A stretch of 64,000 bases of DNA from Phyllostachys edulis (lineage: Eukaryota > Streptophyta > Magnoliopsida > Poales > Poaceae), in assembly GCA_036346405.1 (NCBI GenBank), contig CM070548.1:58650611-58714610 (forward strand). The letters are read 5' to 3'. The position numbers and the translations under genes are program-made. The stretch's first letter is position 1; each line of letters opens with the position of its first letter. Under the pieces are notes generated by a model, which did no database searches, had not been told where the DNA came from, and saw only the letters and a list, made by a program, of their open reading frames with translations. This document shows positions 54,790-64,000 of the stretch, one piece after another.

Positions 54790-56526
54790 TGAGAGACCAT
54801 GTGGTCGTGTCTCCATGAAAGTGATGAGTAATTGACAAAGGTTTTAGGTCGACGAGTTTGGTTTGTGTGGTCGGACCATGTCGTTCTTGCGCCGTTCACG
54901 TGTTTTCGTGAAGTCAATCGTAATTTGTCGGGATAATCGAACGACCGGCGTGTTATGGTGATGCGACCGCGGCGGTTATACCGATTGGTAAATGGCGGTT
55001 GAAGAATTCCAGAGAAGTTGTTTTTCGAGTTCTGGTCTTCATTGGAAATCGGAACGACCGCAGGTATTGGAGCGGTACGACCGGAGTGCGGTTGATCCGC
55101 TGGTAACATGGCGGTTGTACCGATTGTATCGTGAGGATCGGCCATTTTGGTGGTTTGAATTTTGGGATAGGTCATATCCAAGTGTGTTCATGCATATGTG
55201 TTGCATATTGCATGTTTGAGCTAACGTTGGGTCAAGTTGTGAAGAACTTGTTCCCGGTTTCGTGTTCTTGTCCGTGTGGCCGCAGGACGTCGAGTGGAGT
55301 CGTGGCGAGACACGGTGGATCGGACTAGGCGCAGTGGCGCCGAGGTCGAACGGTCGATGTGTCGAAGACGCGTGGACTCGAGGTGGTTGCGGGCGTCGAG
55401 ACAAGGAGCGAAGCTTCCTGAAGGTGCGTATGGGCGAATCGGAAATTGCAAGGCTGCACAAGCGGGCGGCTCCGTTGGACATAGCGGGCGAACGGGCGGA
55501 GACCCGTTAGCCAGCGCTATAAAAGGAGAGGAGGGCTGCATGCCCTCTTGAGCACTTGAAAAGGAATTAGGGTTTGCTAGAGTCAAAAGAGTCTTTAGTG
55601 GCTGTTTTTGCTTTAGGCTTTAGTGGTTGAGGGTTGTTGGTGGAGGCAGTTTGGTGCTCCCTGCTTGTCCCCTTCGTAGCTCTCCAATGTGAGTTCTTGG
55701 CTTAGGGAGAGGGAGAGGATGGATTGATGAACTTGTAATCATTCCTCTTGTTCTAATGTCCATGCGTATGGGGATGTATCTCTTTGTATTTCGCTCTTGA
55801 TTCAATGAATGGAAATCTGAAGTTTTCTTCTATTCGTGCTCTCTGTTCTTCGTTCTCCTTTTTTTGTGATTTTTGGTGCTTTCTTCAATCCGGGAGTTTT
55901 TGCTTGGTTCTTCCTCTTGATCTTGCTTGCTGGGACATGTGGGAACCTATCTAAGGTCATCTAGATCATCATCCACCCACGAGCAAGTCGTTAGATCAAG
56001 TTTTGATTTTTGCCCGGTTTTGAACCCACCTTCGTTCAAATGCAAAAGGATAGGAACCTTGGCATGGATCTCTGAAATCGTTGCTTGGAATAGGTTCCTA
56101 ATATCTTCAGGAAGGTGTGGTTCAATTTTGGTCAAGTTTGGCCGCGTAGATCAAAAGTTTGATCGATTTTCGTTTTGAAACCCGAGCTGATTTTACCTGC
56201 TCCAGGACAATTGGATGAACCGGGCTTAACACTGCGGTTATCGGACTCATGTACAACCGCCATTTGCTCATTGGTTAGCCGGATCTTGTACAACCGCCAT
56301 TTGCCTACGTGGTTGTACCGATTGTCTGATTTGTTCGGCTCTTCCTCGTTTTTGTTTGTTGAGCTTTGGGGGTGAGGAGGATTCAACATAAGACTTCCTC
56401 TGGCTTAATCATTGATCTTCATAGCTCTCATAGCTATTGGAGTGATTTATAAGTTGAATCCATTCTTCGCGAAAAAGATTCGGTGCTCCTATTCACCCCC
56501 CCTCTAGTCGCCTTTCCGGTCCTTCA
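54790..56526 (+). repeat. 3' LTR of the SIRE-type element (1737 bp)
   Basis: It runs from TGAGAGACCATGTGG to TTTCCGGTCCTTCA, followed by the target duplication AATAA. Compared with the 5' LTR, single-base and short indels outnumber substitutions. Confidence 0.95.
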
Positions 56527-56720
56527 AATAAATTTATAGATATAGAAGATCATAGCAGATCATAGATTAACAACAAAAATGATAGTACAGAAGCAATTCA
56601 AGAATAGTTCAACATGTTGAAACATACCACTATAAATGCGGATGCAATGGATTACCTAAACCCCACCTACTGTGCACAGTGTGTCATTTTAATAACTTAA
56701 TTACCACGGACCTAAAGCCC

Positions 56721-56732
56721 GCTCTGATACCA
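56721..56732 (-). other. Primer-binding site of the minus-strand long-LTR element
   Basis: The minus strand reads TGGTATCAGAGC, a perfect 12-nt complement to the 3' end of initiator tRNA-Met, two bases inside the LTR end. Confidence 0.88.
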
Positions 56733-56734
56733 AC

Positions 56735-59187
56735 TGTAACACCCTGGCTATTCGGAAGCCAAGATGTCACCTAAATCATCTAACATACAACCATAATGTG
56801 GAAGAATTTGAATAAAATCATCTAATAACAAAAAGAGATCACTATTTAATAGAACCATGGCATGAAAATATTCTGAATTCAAGCAAGTATAACGAAGGGT
56901 GATCGAAGATCACAAGCAATACTTAATCAACCATAACATAGAGAGGGTTATCAACCACATCTAAATTTAATTATTACAGTTCATCATTAACGAATGAAAA
57001 ATAGAACTAAATCGTAATCTTGGACTTGATTAAGGTGAAGTGAATGAGTAGTGCGTGTCTACTCCCTCCCAATAGAGCCAACATCAATGATCACCTAAAA
57101 ACAAACAAACAACGCAAGAATGAGTCCGAGACTCAGCAAGTATAGAAAATAAATGGGACATACAACAACCATGATCATGACAACATTATTGAAGAATATG
57201 AATAAACCACAGAACGAATATTTGAATGAATTGAATGAAATGAGGGGACTACACACATGCATATACCGGTATAGCTGGTGACACACCCGTCGGTGTTCAC
57301 CTAAGCCCGCATTTAACAAAATGCGGGGATCCAAGTCCCGTATGAAGAACATTTCATACGGGTGTCCCAAACTGCCCACATTGGAATGGTAGGTCTTACA
57401 TGCCCATACTGGAATTGATGGGTCTTTACATCCCACTCCCGTGGGTGAATCATGAACCATGAATGAATGAATGAATGAGTATATATGAATTTGTAAGAAG
57501 AAAACTCAAGACACATGATTCACATACATGAAACGAAGTAGAAGTCAACAAAACCTACTCACATACCATAGTACTCAGTCATGGCATGAACTTAAAACAT
57601 TATGAACAATCGACAGCAGTACATTACACAATGTATTTGCCCATATTGGAGTAATGGGACTTAACTACCCACTCCCGTGGGTGAACAGGAGAGAAGGAAC
57701 GTAGTCTTATTATTGAAGAATCATGGTATATCAACTATGAAGGGAAACAAGGAATACCGAAATTACCCATTTCATATTCATCAATCAAGTGGAACAAACA
57801 ACAAACAAGACAAATCAATTGTACTTGCCTCAACCGTGATTCGGAAGTCAACGATAGAAAGTTCTAGCCCTAGGGTTCACCACCACCTGGCAGCCGTAAA
57901 ACAATAAACTAAGTACACCAACCAAAAGTGTACAGCAATGCAATGAAACGGAAAAAGAACAAGCATCCCTAATCGCAATCCCAACAATTAATCAAAACTC
58001 TCTCAAATTCTCAAATTTGTCCAAACAAACAGCTGTTAAGGAAAAATTCTTAACTTTTGAGTCAAAACTCCAAAAGCCATGAATCCAATTTTCATAGAAC
58101 CTACACAAGCATAGCTATAACTTCTCAGGTGATCAAAATATCAAACTAGTTCATCTAAGTCTTTGTTTTTAATCCCGAAGACCGATCTGTCATCTCCGGT
58201 ACTACTAACTTGTGAATTTCATAACTTTTGTTTGGCTCAACCAAACACATTGTTCTAATACTTTATGGAAACTATAGGAAACCAGGTATCTCAATAAAAT
58301 TATCTCAAACATTTCCATTGTGCAACAAATGTTGCAAATAGTCAAGTAAACCTCTTCTGTCCACAATAGAGATGCAGATTACAGCCTGAGCTTCTAAAAT
58401 TCGTAACTTTTGATCTAGAAATCCAAAGATCACGAAATTTAACTTTCTGGAATCACAATGAAAATACCTACAACTCTCAAGGAGACCAACTGACCCAATT
58501 CGGCCGTCTCCCATATCAAATTTACAGATCTATGTTCGCTGCACAAATCCTGAGACTGATTTAGCATCCTGTCTTGCGAAATTCATAACTAATTAACCGT
58601 TTATCAAAAAATTATGAATTAGCACTTTCTGAAAATATAACGAAAATTTCCATCTATCTCCAGGAGACACTAATCCCTGAATCTACTCGAATCTAACCAT
58701 AAACCGTGCGTCAATAAAAAGACAGATTCAACCGATCTACTACAGAAATCTTAGAACAGCTAATGAATACGAATCGCATACGAATTATCTATCAAAACTA
58801 ATTGGGATCACGAATTTACCCACAAGAACGACGCGAGATGCCGCTGAAACCTTCGCGAAGCCCTCGCGAAGATCAACCCCACCTTCTTCTTCTTCCTCTC
58901 CTCTCTTCTTCCCTCTCCTTCCTCTTTCTTATGGCCGGCAACAATGGAGAAGCACCGGAGGGGAGGGGCGTGCTACAGTAGCCCGTGCTACAGTGATGGC
59001 GGCGCTACAGTGCTCGTGCTACAGTACTTAGGTGCTAGGGTTTAGTTCCCCCCACATGGGCCCAAAGAGCTATGGGCCGAAGGCCCGAGTTCTAAAACTT
59101 CTCCAAAATTCTGAATTTTCCCTTTCTAATTATATTTAATTCTAATACTAGTCACTTATATGTTTTATATTTGAACGGGATATTACA
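56735..59187 (-). repeat. 5' LTR of a minus-strand Del-type element (2453 bp)
   Basis: The termini are TGTAACACC on the left and GGGATATTACA on the right, so the minus strand runs TGTAATATCCC to GGTGTTACA. The primer site adjoins the inner end. The LTR contains two copies of a CCCACTCCCGTGGGTGAA segment (about 57432 and 57669), a CTTCTTCTT-rich stretch near 58870 and a GCTACAGT cluster near 58973. No partner LTR is in the window; the left part of the element is truncated. Confidence 0.85.
58970..59032 (-). repeat. GCTACAGT octamer cluster
   Basis: (C/G)TGCTACAGT or GCGCTACAGT occurs four times within about 60 bp (GTGCTACAGTAGCC, GTGCTACAGTGATGG, GCGCTACAGTGCTCG, TGCTACAGTACTTAGG). It lies near the start of the LTR as read on the minus strand, in U3. 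Confidence 0.8.
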
Positions 59188-59728
59188 GTATCCTTCACCA
59201 TTCTTGTGTGAATGTTATCTGACTATAAAACTTAAGAATTTATAAAATGAATTTTAGTTATAGAATAACTGCTTTAGAACTTAGTACAAGTATTTAAAGA
59301 AAACTTTGGTTTATGCAAATTCAACCATTAAGCCTTCCTTTGTTATATCCTTGTATGCACTATAATCTGTTACTGGGTGTAACTTGCGAGCACGGAAGTT
59401 GTGCTCATCCTTGCTTGATGCAAATAATTTTCAGAGGAGAAGGACTTCGCTTTCGGTGTGGATCTCGATGACTAGGCCGCCACCCTAGTCGATTGCCTGT
59501 GGCAGATTAACTGGACTCAACTACATCTTCTTCGTCTTCCACTGTGTTTATTTATTGTTGGCTTGTAAGCCTTCCTTGTAATAAACTCTATTGATTATTA
59601 ATAAAGTTGTGCGATTTATGGATGTTACCATATCTGTTTTCTGTGTGAACTAGCTACTGATCATGGGGACTAGTTCGGAAATGCACAGAGGATTTGGGGT
59701 GTTACTCCCGGGTCCGATAGTGGTAAAG
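59188..59728 (+). repeat. 3' LTR of Tekay-type element 2, end part
   Basis: It matches the opposite strand of 29912-30455: TATCCTTCACCATTCTTGTG, TTACTGGGTGTAACTTGCGAG, GGTGTTACTCCCGGGTCCGATAG. It is read as the continuation of the LTR that stops at 43536; about 330 bp of LTR between the two parts is missing. Confidence 0.78.
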
Positions 59729-60651
59729 GATTTAGACAGAGGCAAGTGGTGGACACTAAGTGACATGGTGGAGCAGTGTGCATGGGAATAATAATCTGCG
59801 TGACATAGTTAGAAATTGGAAGTCTCTCCTTGGTCAATTAAGGACTTAACTTTGTGCGCCATTGAAATAAGCCTTACTGTACAACCACATGCTTAGTATG
59901 GGATGGGCCTAACTTAGTAAGTTATGAATTCATGACATTGATTACTCAGGTAGTAGGTTAGGCTGTGTGCACGGGTGGAGGTGTGAGCTACCAGGTAGTC
60001 GCATCGCGGGACGGTTCGCCGCTTCCCTGTCCAACGATGTCTGTCGGACTGCTTTCCTGTGTGGGTTAGTCTAGCGGTAAAGCACATCAGGAGTATCAAT
60101 GTTTGAGATGAAGTTTCTGATAAAATTAGTATTGTTTATTTGTTTTACTTCATGTTTTAATCTATTATTCATATTCAATTGCAAATATTGTATTTCTACA
60201 AAAGAACCACGGAAGCCATTCCTTTGGAATAAGCCATCATGTATAAATTGTATCCTGTGGTATGACTTGCGAGTACGGTTATGTACTCATGCTTGCTATA
60301 ATCAATTAACATAAGTGGAGGAGTCTTCGCCTGCTTTTGAGGAGGAGTTCTACGAAGGTTATGATCGTTAGGGTCTTGATCCCAGTCGGTTGCCTGTGGC
60401 TAATTGATGGGATTTTGCTGAAGTTATTTGGTCCTCTACTTATTTCTCTATTGCTAGCCCTGCATGGCTTAATAAATGTAAACTCGACCATAAGGTCAAA
60501 ATGGTTATTTGTTAATCAAATTACTCGTTTATGCTATAGATTGTCTTGTGTGGATTGATATTCATCTATGTTGACACTGTGTGCACTAGCGTGATCCTGG
60601 ACTAGTGCATCATACACAGAGGGTCCAGAATTGCATTTTTGGATCCCAACA
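59729..60651 (+). repeat. LTR fragment of a related long-LTR family
   Basis: The same plan as the Tekay LTR end (CAATTAAGGACTTAAC, GAGGAGTTCTACGAAGG, CCCAGTCGGTTGCCTGTGG, CTAGCGTGATCCTGG) but too diverged to be the same family. It ends near GGATCCCAACA, with no primer site after it. It may be a solo LTR remnant. Confidence 0.6.
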
Positions 60652-61833
60652 GAAAACAATGGTGATTGCGTGGTCGAAGGAGACTGACACTCATCGAGGT
60701 AATGGCAATGCCGAGAATAGTGCTGGGAGTCGGAGTTGAGAAAGAAAGCGGCACCCGAGCGTTCCAGTGGAGGAGATCACATGGTGAGCTGGGGGAAAAG
60801 ATGAGGGGGATGTGGAACAAATTCTGCCACGAACAGGGTGGAGATAACCCTACCGAAGCGACTAAAACAGCCAGGCGGCCGTGGTGAGGACAGTCGAACT
60901 CGAGGAAGATCGCACGATGCCGCAGCCCATAGGGTTTCATGCACTATAGTGGGTGAGAAGGATGGGGAAACTAGGGAACACAAAGAGGAGTATGATGTGC
61001 TCGCTCGATTTAAAAAGGGGATGGAGGTGGCGAGTTCTTGCAGAATAGAGGCGGTCGGGGCACATTTTCTCGCAGCTGATGCGGTGCGGCTCTCTGGAGT
61101 GATGGGACAATCTCACGGTGAAGCAACTACCTCGCGGCTACAACACTCAAGTGCTTTTGAGTTGTCCACGTGCTAGAGTGAGAGGAGAGAGCCATGCGAG
61201 AGAGAGAGAGAGAGAGAGGGAGGGAGGGAGAAACCAGGTGAGAAAATGAATAGGGGAAGTGGCTGACATGTGGTAGCTAGGGTGAGAGAGAAGAAAGGGG
61301 CAAGCGGCTAGGCTAGCTTGGTGCGCGCTTGGGCTAGGTGGGCCACGTGGAGGAGAGGGGGAAGAGGCCAGGCCAGTGAAAAGTTGGGCTGCGCGAAAGA
61401 GAAAATGAAGAAGAGAAAAAAGTGGGTCGCGGTGGGTTTTCGCCTGAGGAGGAAGAGGGAAAAAAGGGAAAGGAAATTTAAATTTGGTTTGAGGGATAAA
61501 GTAAATGGAATTTGAGAAATTCAAATATGAATTTTAATTTTAATTCAAAAGCATAGGAGATTGAGATTTATTTTGAAAATTTTCAGGATTGAATTTGAAT
61601 GGGACATTCCCATTCAAATTCACAGATGATTTGGCACTTGACTTTCCTGGTAAATTTTTATTAGTTGCAATTTACTTGTAGATTTTTATAAGTTTCATTT
61701 AGGGCAAGAATTTTGGTTTGAGTTTTGGAAAAGCAACCAATTTTTTTTGTAAATTCGCAAAATGCAACAAAAGTTTTTGGAGATCCTGAAAATTCAAGCA
61801 AACTTCAAGAAGCTCATAATTGGGGCTGTTACA
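60652..61833 (-). repeat. LTR start fragment of a Del-type element
   Basis: On the minus strand it starts TGTAACAGCCCCAATTATGA at 61833, followed by an AT-rich part and a GC-rich core, the layout of long Del-type LTRs. The other end is missing. The ORFs across 60602-61176 are compositional. Confidence 0.55.
61198..61230. repeat. GA microsatellite
   Basis: An uninterrupted (GA) run passing into (GGGA) repeats, inside the LTR fragment. Confidence 0.9.
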
Positions 61834-62033
61834 CTTTGAGATTCATGCGCTCCCCTCTCTCTCTCTCTCCCGGCTAGCCCCGTGTCACCGCGACCTTGCC
61901 CGCTGTTGCAACCCGAATATGCAAATCTAAACCCTATGTGTATACTACACTAGTCCAGAATCATGCTAGTACACACAAATGACAACATCGATTAAATATC
62001 ATTCCATATGCAAAGATAACTAAGGTGGGTATA
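61834..62033. other. Spacer between LTR fragments
   Basis: 200 bp with a CT microsatellite near 61855-61870 and no other signal. Confidence 0.4.
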
Positions 62034-62351
62034 TGTAACATCCCAAAATTTGGGTTTTCAAAAATATTTTGTGTAGATTAGGTCCCTAAAAAATTTTACC
62101 AATTTTCCTTGAATTAATAAAGCCCAATTGAGAATTTCCAAAATTAAAACTATTTAATTTGACTAATGTAAAAATCAATTAAATGAAAAACATTGTTCTT
62201 TGTGTTCCAAGGAATTTTACCGAATTTTCTTGGAATTTTTTGAGTTTATTTGGTATTTATTAGAGCTCATTTGAATTTCAACCTTTTTTTTTCTACATTC
62301 CTAAATCAATTTCTATTTCTGAAAATCCTTGTGGACCGAATTGCCACATGT
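62034..62351 (+). repeat. LTR start fragment, plus strand
   Basis: It starts TGTAACATCCCAAAATTTGG, the usual opening of Tekay/Del-type LTRs, and is AT-rich. It is cut at 62351 by the start of Tat LTR D. Confidence 0.65.
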
Positions 62352-62781
62352 TGTAGGTGTAAAACCCAAACACGAGTGAGGGGGTGGACGTCGGCCGTCT
62401 AACGGGCCCTCGTCCACGAGAGTAAGAAATGACACGAGGATTTATACAAGTTCGGGGGTCCGAGAGGACCGCCCTACTCTTGTCGGTGAGCCAACGGGGG
62501 GTTACCTCTGGAGAGGGAGCCCCCGAGGGCTCACCAGCTTGAACATGTTTCTTTTATTGCTCAAGAGAGCCATCCCTTGAAAGGAGGGATACATGGGGTA
62601 TTTATAGGCTCCCAAGCCTGCATAAATGATTTTGAATACCCCTTGGGGGGATAGTTACATTATGAGTACAAGTAAGGGGTATCACAGTCTTTTACGAGCA
62701 TAATAGCATTTCTCGGATCTGTATACGTGTCTTCTGAGAGACGGGCCCCGTCAGTATGATAGATGAATTATTCTTCCAACA
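62352..62781 (-). repeat. Tat-type LTR D (430 bp)
   Basis: The boundaries are TGTAGGTG and CCAACA. Inside, GAGGATTTATACAAGTTCGG and GGACCGCCCTACTCTTG align with LTR C (GGGATTTATACAGGTTCAGG, CAACCCTACTCCTG). The minus strand has CTATAAATA at 62598-62606. The G-rich tract on its right side (minus strand GGGGGGCTAG) is a polypurine tract, so this is a 3' LTR of a minus-strand element extending to the right. Confidence 0.72.
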
Positions 62782-63240
62782 CTAGCCCCCCTGCCCCTTG
62801 GTGTTTTGGGGGAACGCCAGAGGGGCAGTCTTGAATTGCCTTCTATGCGAAGGTTGATATTTCAGAGGAGTTTTGGTGGGCTTGAATGATGGTTGCGTCC
62901 GAAGGTTGGCAACGAAAATGCCACACTGTATCTGATTGGATTACCACCTTAATTTGGAACTTCAGAATTTTCGGTTCATTGGCGATCCGCCTGAGCGAAG
63001 GCTTTGTCCGGACAGGCACTTCTCTTTTTCCTTTTAGAAGTGGGCCCCACCTCTGTCCTGATGCAGTGTTTGGGGACACTGCTTTTTTCAACTGAGGATG
63101 CACGTTTGCCCACCGAGGGACATTGTGCCGTTGTAGTGCCAGGCTCCAGGTGGGGATCCAAGACAATCGGACCACAAATTTTTTTTTTGTCTCGTGGAAT
63201 CCAAAGCGAGGCATTTTCAGCCACTCTTATCTCATCTAGT
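62782..63240 (-). other. 3' internal region of Tat element D
   Basis: It follows the polypurine tract CTAGCCCCCCTGCCCC (as read on plus) and corresponds in position to 34103-34500 of element C. No antisense-gene domain could be recognised before the composition changes at about 63240. Confidence 0.45.
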
Positions 63241-63640
63241 TGGTTCACTCGAATGCAGAAGAAGCTCCTGGTTCTTTCTTTGTTTCTTCCCTTCCCATTG
63301 CTTCTTCCTCCATTCTCTTTCTCTGGCATCTTCTTCGACCAAATAAAGCTCCTGGACCTCCTCCTGGTCACCGGAGTTCGGCCTGCGCCGCCCCTGTGGC
63401 GGCTCACTCACCCGCGTCGCGCCCGACCAGTCTTGGCTTTGCTGCTCCTGCTCCGCATGCTCGGCCGGCGCTTGGCCCGCGCCATGCACCCGTGTGGCTC
63501 GACCTTGTGCCGGGCCCGCCCGTCCGTTCGGCCACGTCCGCGCTTGGCCTGCTCGGCCTTGCAGCAGTGTTGGGTGGAGCAGTGCGATTGATGCAAGGAG
63601 GAGGAGGCGGCGCTACACCCGACCGCCCGCGGTGGGGCTT
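63241..63640. other. GC-rich DNA of unclear origin
   Basis: A CT-rich stretch (CTTCCCTTCCCATTGC) is followed by highly GC-rich DNA open in several frames. Repeated CTGCTCC, GCTCGGCC and GGCCCGC words look like compositional drift. It may be a leader of the Tat D antisense gene, or the 3' flank of the ORF to the right. Confidence 0.3.
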
Positions 63641-64000
63641 CTACGCGACGACCCTGCGGTCGCTGAGCACCGGCTCATCGCCGCGCGGGTCAAACCGGAG
63701 TTCCGACGACGGGGAGGAGCTGGTCGAGGAGACACTCGACTGCGTGGGGCGCCACCATTGTCTTTGCAGAGCGCCGAGCCGGCGACGGCGGCCGCCGCTG
63801 CGCCGTCGATGTCGTCGGGCGTCGCCGCCGTGGGCGCCGCCCGCCCGGTCGATCTCGCTGCAACTCTGGAGCGAGCAGTAGCTGCTCCGCCGGCCGACGG
63901 TGGAGGGCACGGAGACGTCCTCATCCATGACGGGGAGGTCACAGGACGAGGCCAAGTTCGAGTAGTCGCTCGGCCTGGCGTGGCCGCCTCCCTGCGCCGC
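63641..64000 (-). CDS. C-terminal part of an unidentified minus-strand protein
   Basis: Open on the minus strand from the window edge to a TAG at 63641-63643 (120 codons). It opens RPSDYSNLASSCDLPV, then MDEDVSVPSTVGRRSSYCSL and QSCSEID, a Ser-rich, acidic and plausible host-protein sequence. After about codon 55 the reading becomes Arg/Gly-rich, and the neighbouring frame looks more natural (TPDDIDGAAAAAVAG) before the first frame again looks natural (SSVSSTSSSPSSELRF). Two compensating frameshifts, or simple composition, could explain this. The family is not recognised. Confidence 0.35.
   Translation of the reverse strand, partial: AAQGGGHARPSDYSNLASSCDLPVMDEDVSVPSTVGRRSSYCSLQSCSEIDRAGGAHGGDARRHRRRSGGRRRRLGALQRQWWRPTQSSVSSTSSSPSSELRFDPRGDEPVLSDRRVVA

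Larger units (their letters stand above)
45299..56526 (+). mobile_element. SIRE/Maximus-type copia retrotransposon (11.2 kb)
   Basis: Full-length element with LTRs of 1726 and 1737 bp and a perfect target duplication AATAA (45294-45298, 56527-56531). Domain order is gag with zinc knuckle, coiled-coil spacer, protease, integrase, RT, RNase H and a long 3' untranslated region. The length, long LTRs and 1.7-kb 3' region fit the SIRE/Maximus lineage, though no env-like ORF was found. The reading frames are broken by many small indels. Confidence 0.93.

Noticed and set aside
57095..57460. 121-codon hydrophobic ORF on the minus strand
   Set aside because: It lies inside the Del-type LTR, and the membrane-like look comes from a T-rich strand; no start context or homologue features.
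60061..60095. tRNA-like sequence TTAGTCTAGCGGTAAAGCA
   Set aside because: It resembles a D-arm/A-box only; no B-box or acceptor stem follows, and it sits within an LTR fragment.
60602..61176. Opposing ORFs of 112 codons
   Set aside because: They lie in the GC-rich core of a Del-type LTR fragment; no domain or splice structure.
63240..63881. 213-codon plus-strand ORF
   Set aside because: Ala/Pro/Arg-rich in all frames with no domain; the opposite-strand reading at 63641-64000 looks more natural.

Overview
The window is a stretch of plant nuclear DNA, almost certainly from a grass (Poaceae), and probably Oryza or a close relative. The evidence is two Stowaway-type MITEs with the grass CTCCCTCCG terminus, Tat-lineage Ty3 elements carrying an antisense gene, long-LTR Tekay/Del-type Ty3 elements of the kind known from rice as RIRE3/RIRE8, and a SIRE/Maximus-type copia element. 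No complete host gene is present. At least 85 percent of the sequence is LTR-retrotransposon DNA, much of it truncated, nested or joined end to end.

Layout. 1-8106: minus-strand Tat element A (gag, protease, RT, two RNase H domains, integrase; 5' LTR 7444-8106; 3' LTR beyond the left edge). 8107-11298: low-copy DNA with a candidate minus-strand exon (9206-9280), a GC-rich block and two related 256-bp Stowaway MITEs. 11304-13774: short Reina-like chromovirus deletion derivative with a perfect GGGAA target duplication. 13780-15741: low-copy DNA. 15742-23660: copia element 1 with a perfect GTGCT target duplication. 23709-26879: a second copy (B) of the Tat antisense gene, cut at both ends. 26880-33160: minus-strand Tekay-type element with gag only. 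33330-39855: Tat element C, with an LTR, the antisense gene under its own TATA box, and an integrase C-terminus. 39856-59728: the 3' end of a plus-strand Tekay-type element, split by a minus-strand long-LTR element (43537-59187), which is itself split by a SIRE-type copia element (45299-56526, perfect AATAA target duplication). 59729-62351: four LTR fragments. 62352-63240: Tat LTR D and its 3' region. 63641-64000: the end of an unidentified minus-strand ORF that runs off the window.

How the parts relate. No element looks able to move by itself. In copia 1 and Tat A the damage sits on catalytic or zinc-binding codons (protease DTG, integrase second Asp, RNase H Asp, zinc-knuckle Cys). Nearly all of these changes are G-to-A or C-to-T in CHG or CG context, as expected from decay of methylated, silenced DNA. 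The SIRE element looks young but is broken by small indels, and its two LTRs also differ mainly by indels.

The least explained structure is a family of short inverted-repeat arrays (GTCGTA ... TACGAC, about 28-nt period). They occur in two introns of antisense gene B, in the U3 of Tat LTR C, and in related form in the U3 of the unrelated copia 1 LTR. Both LTR arrays lie roughly 215-420 bp upstream of a TATA box, which suggests a shared cis-regulatory module.
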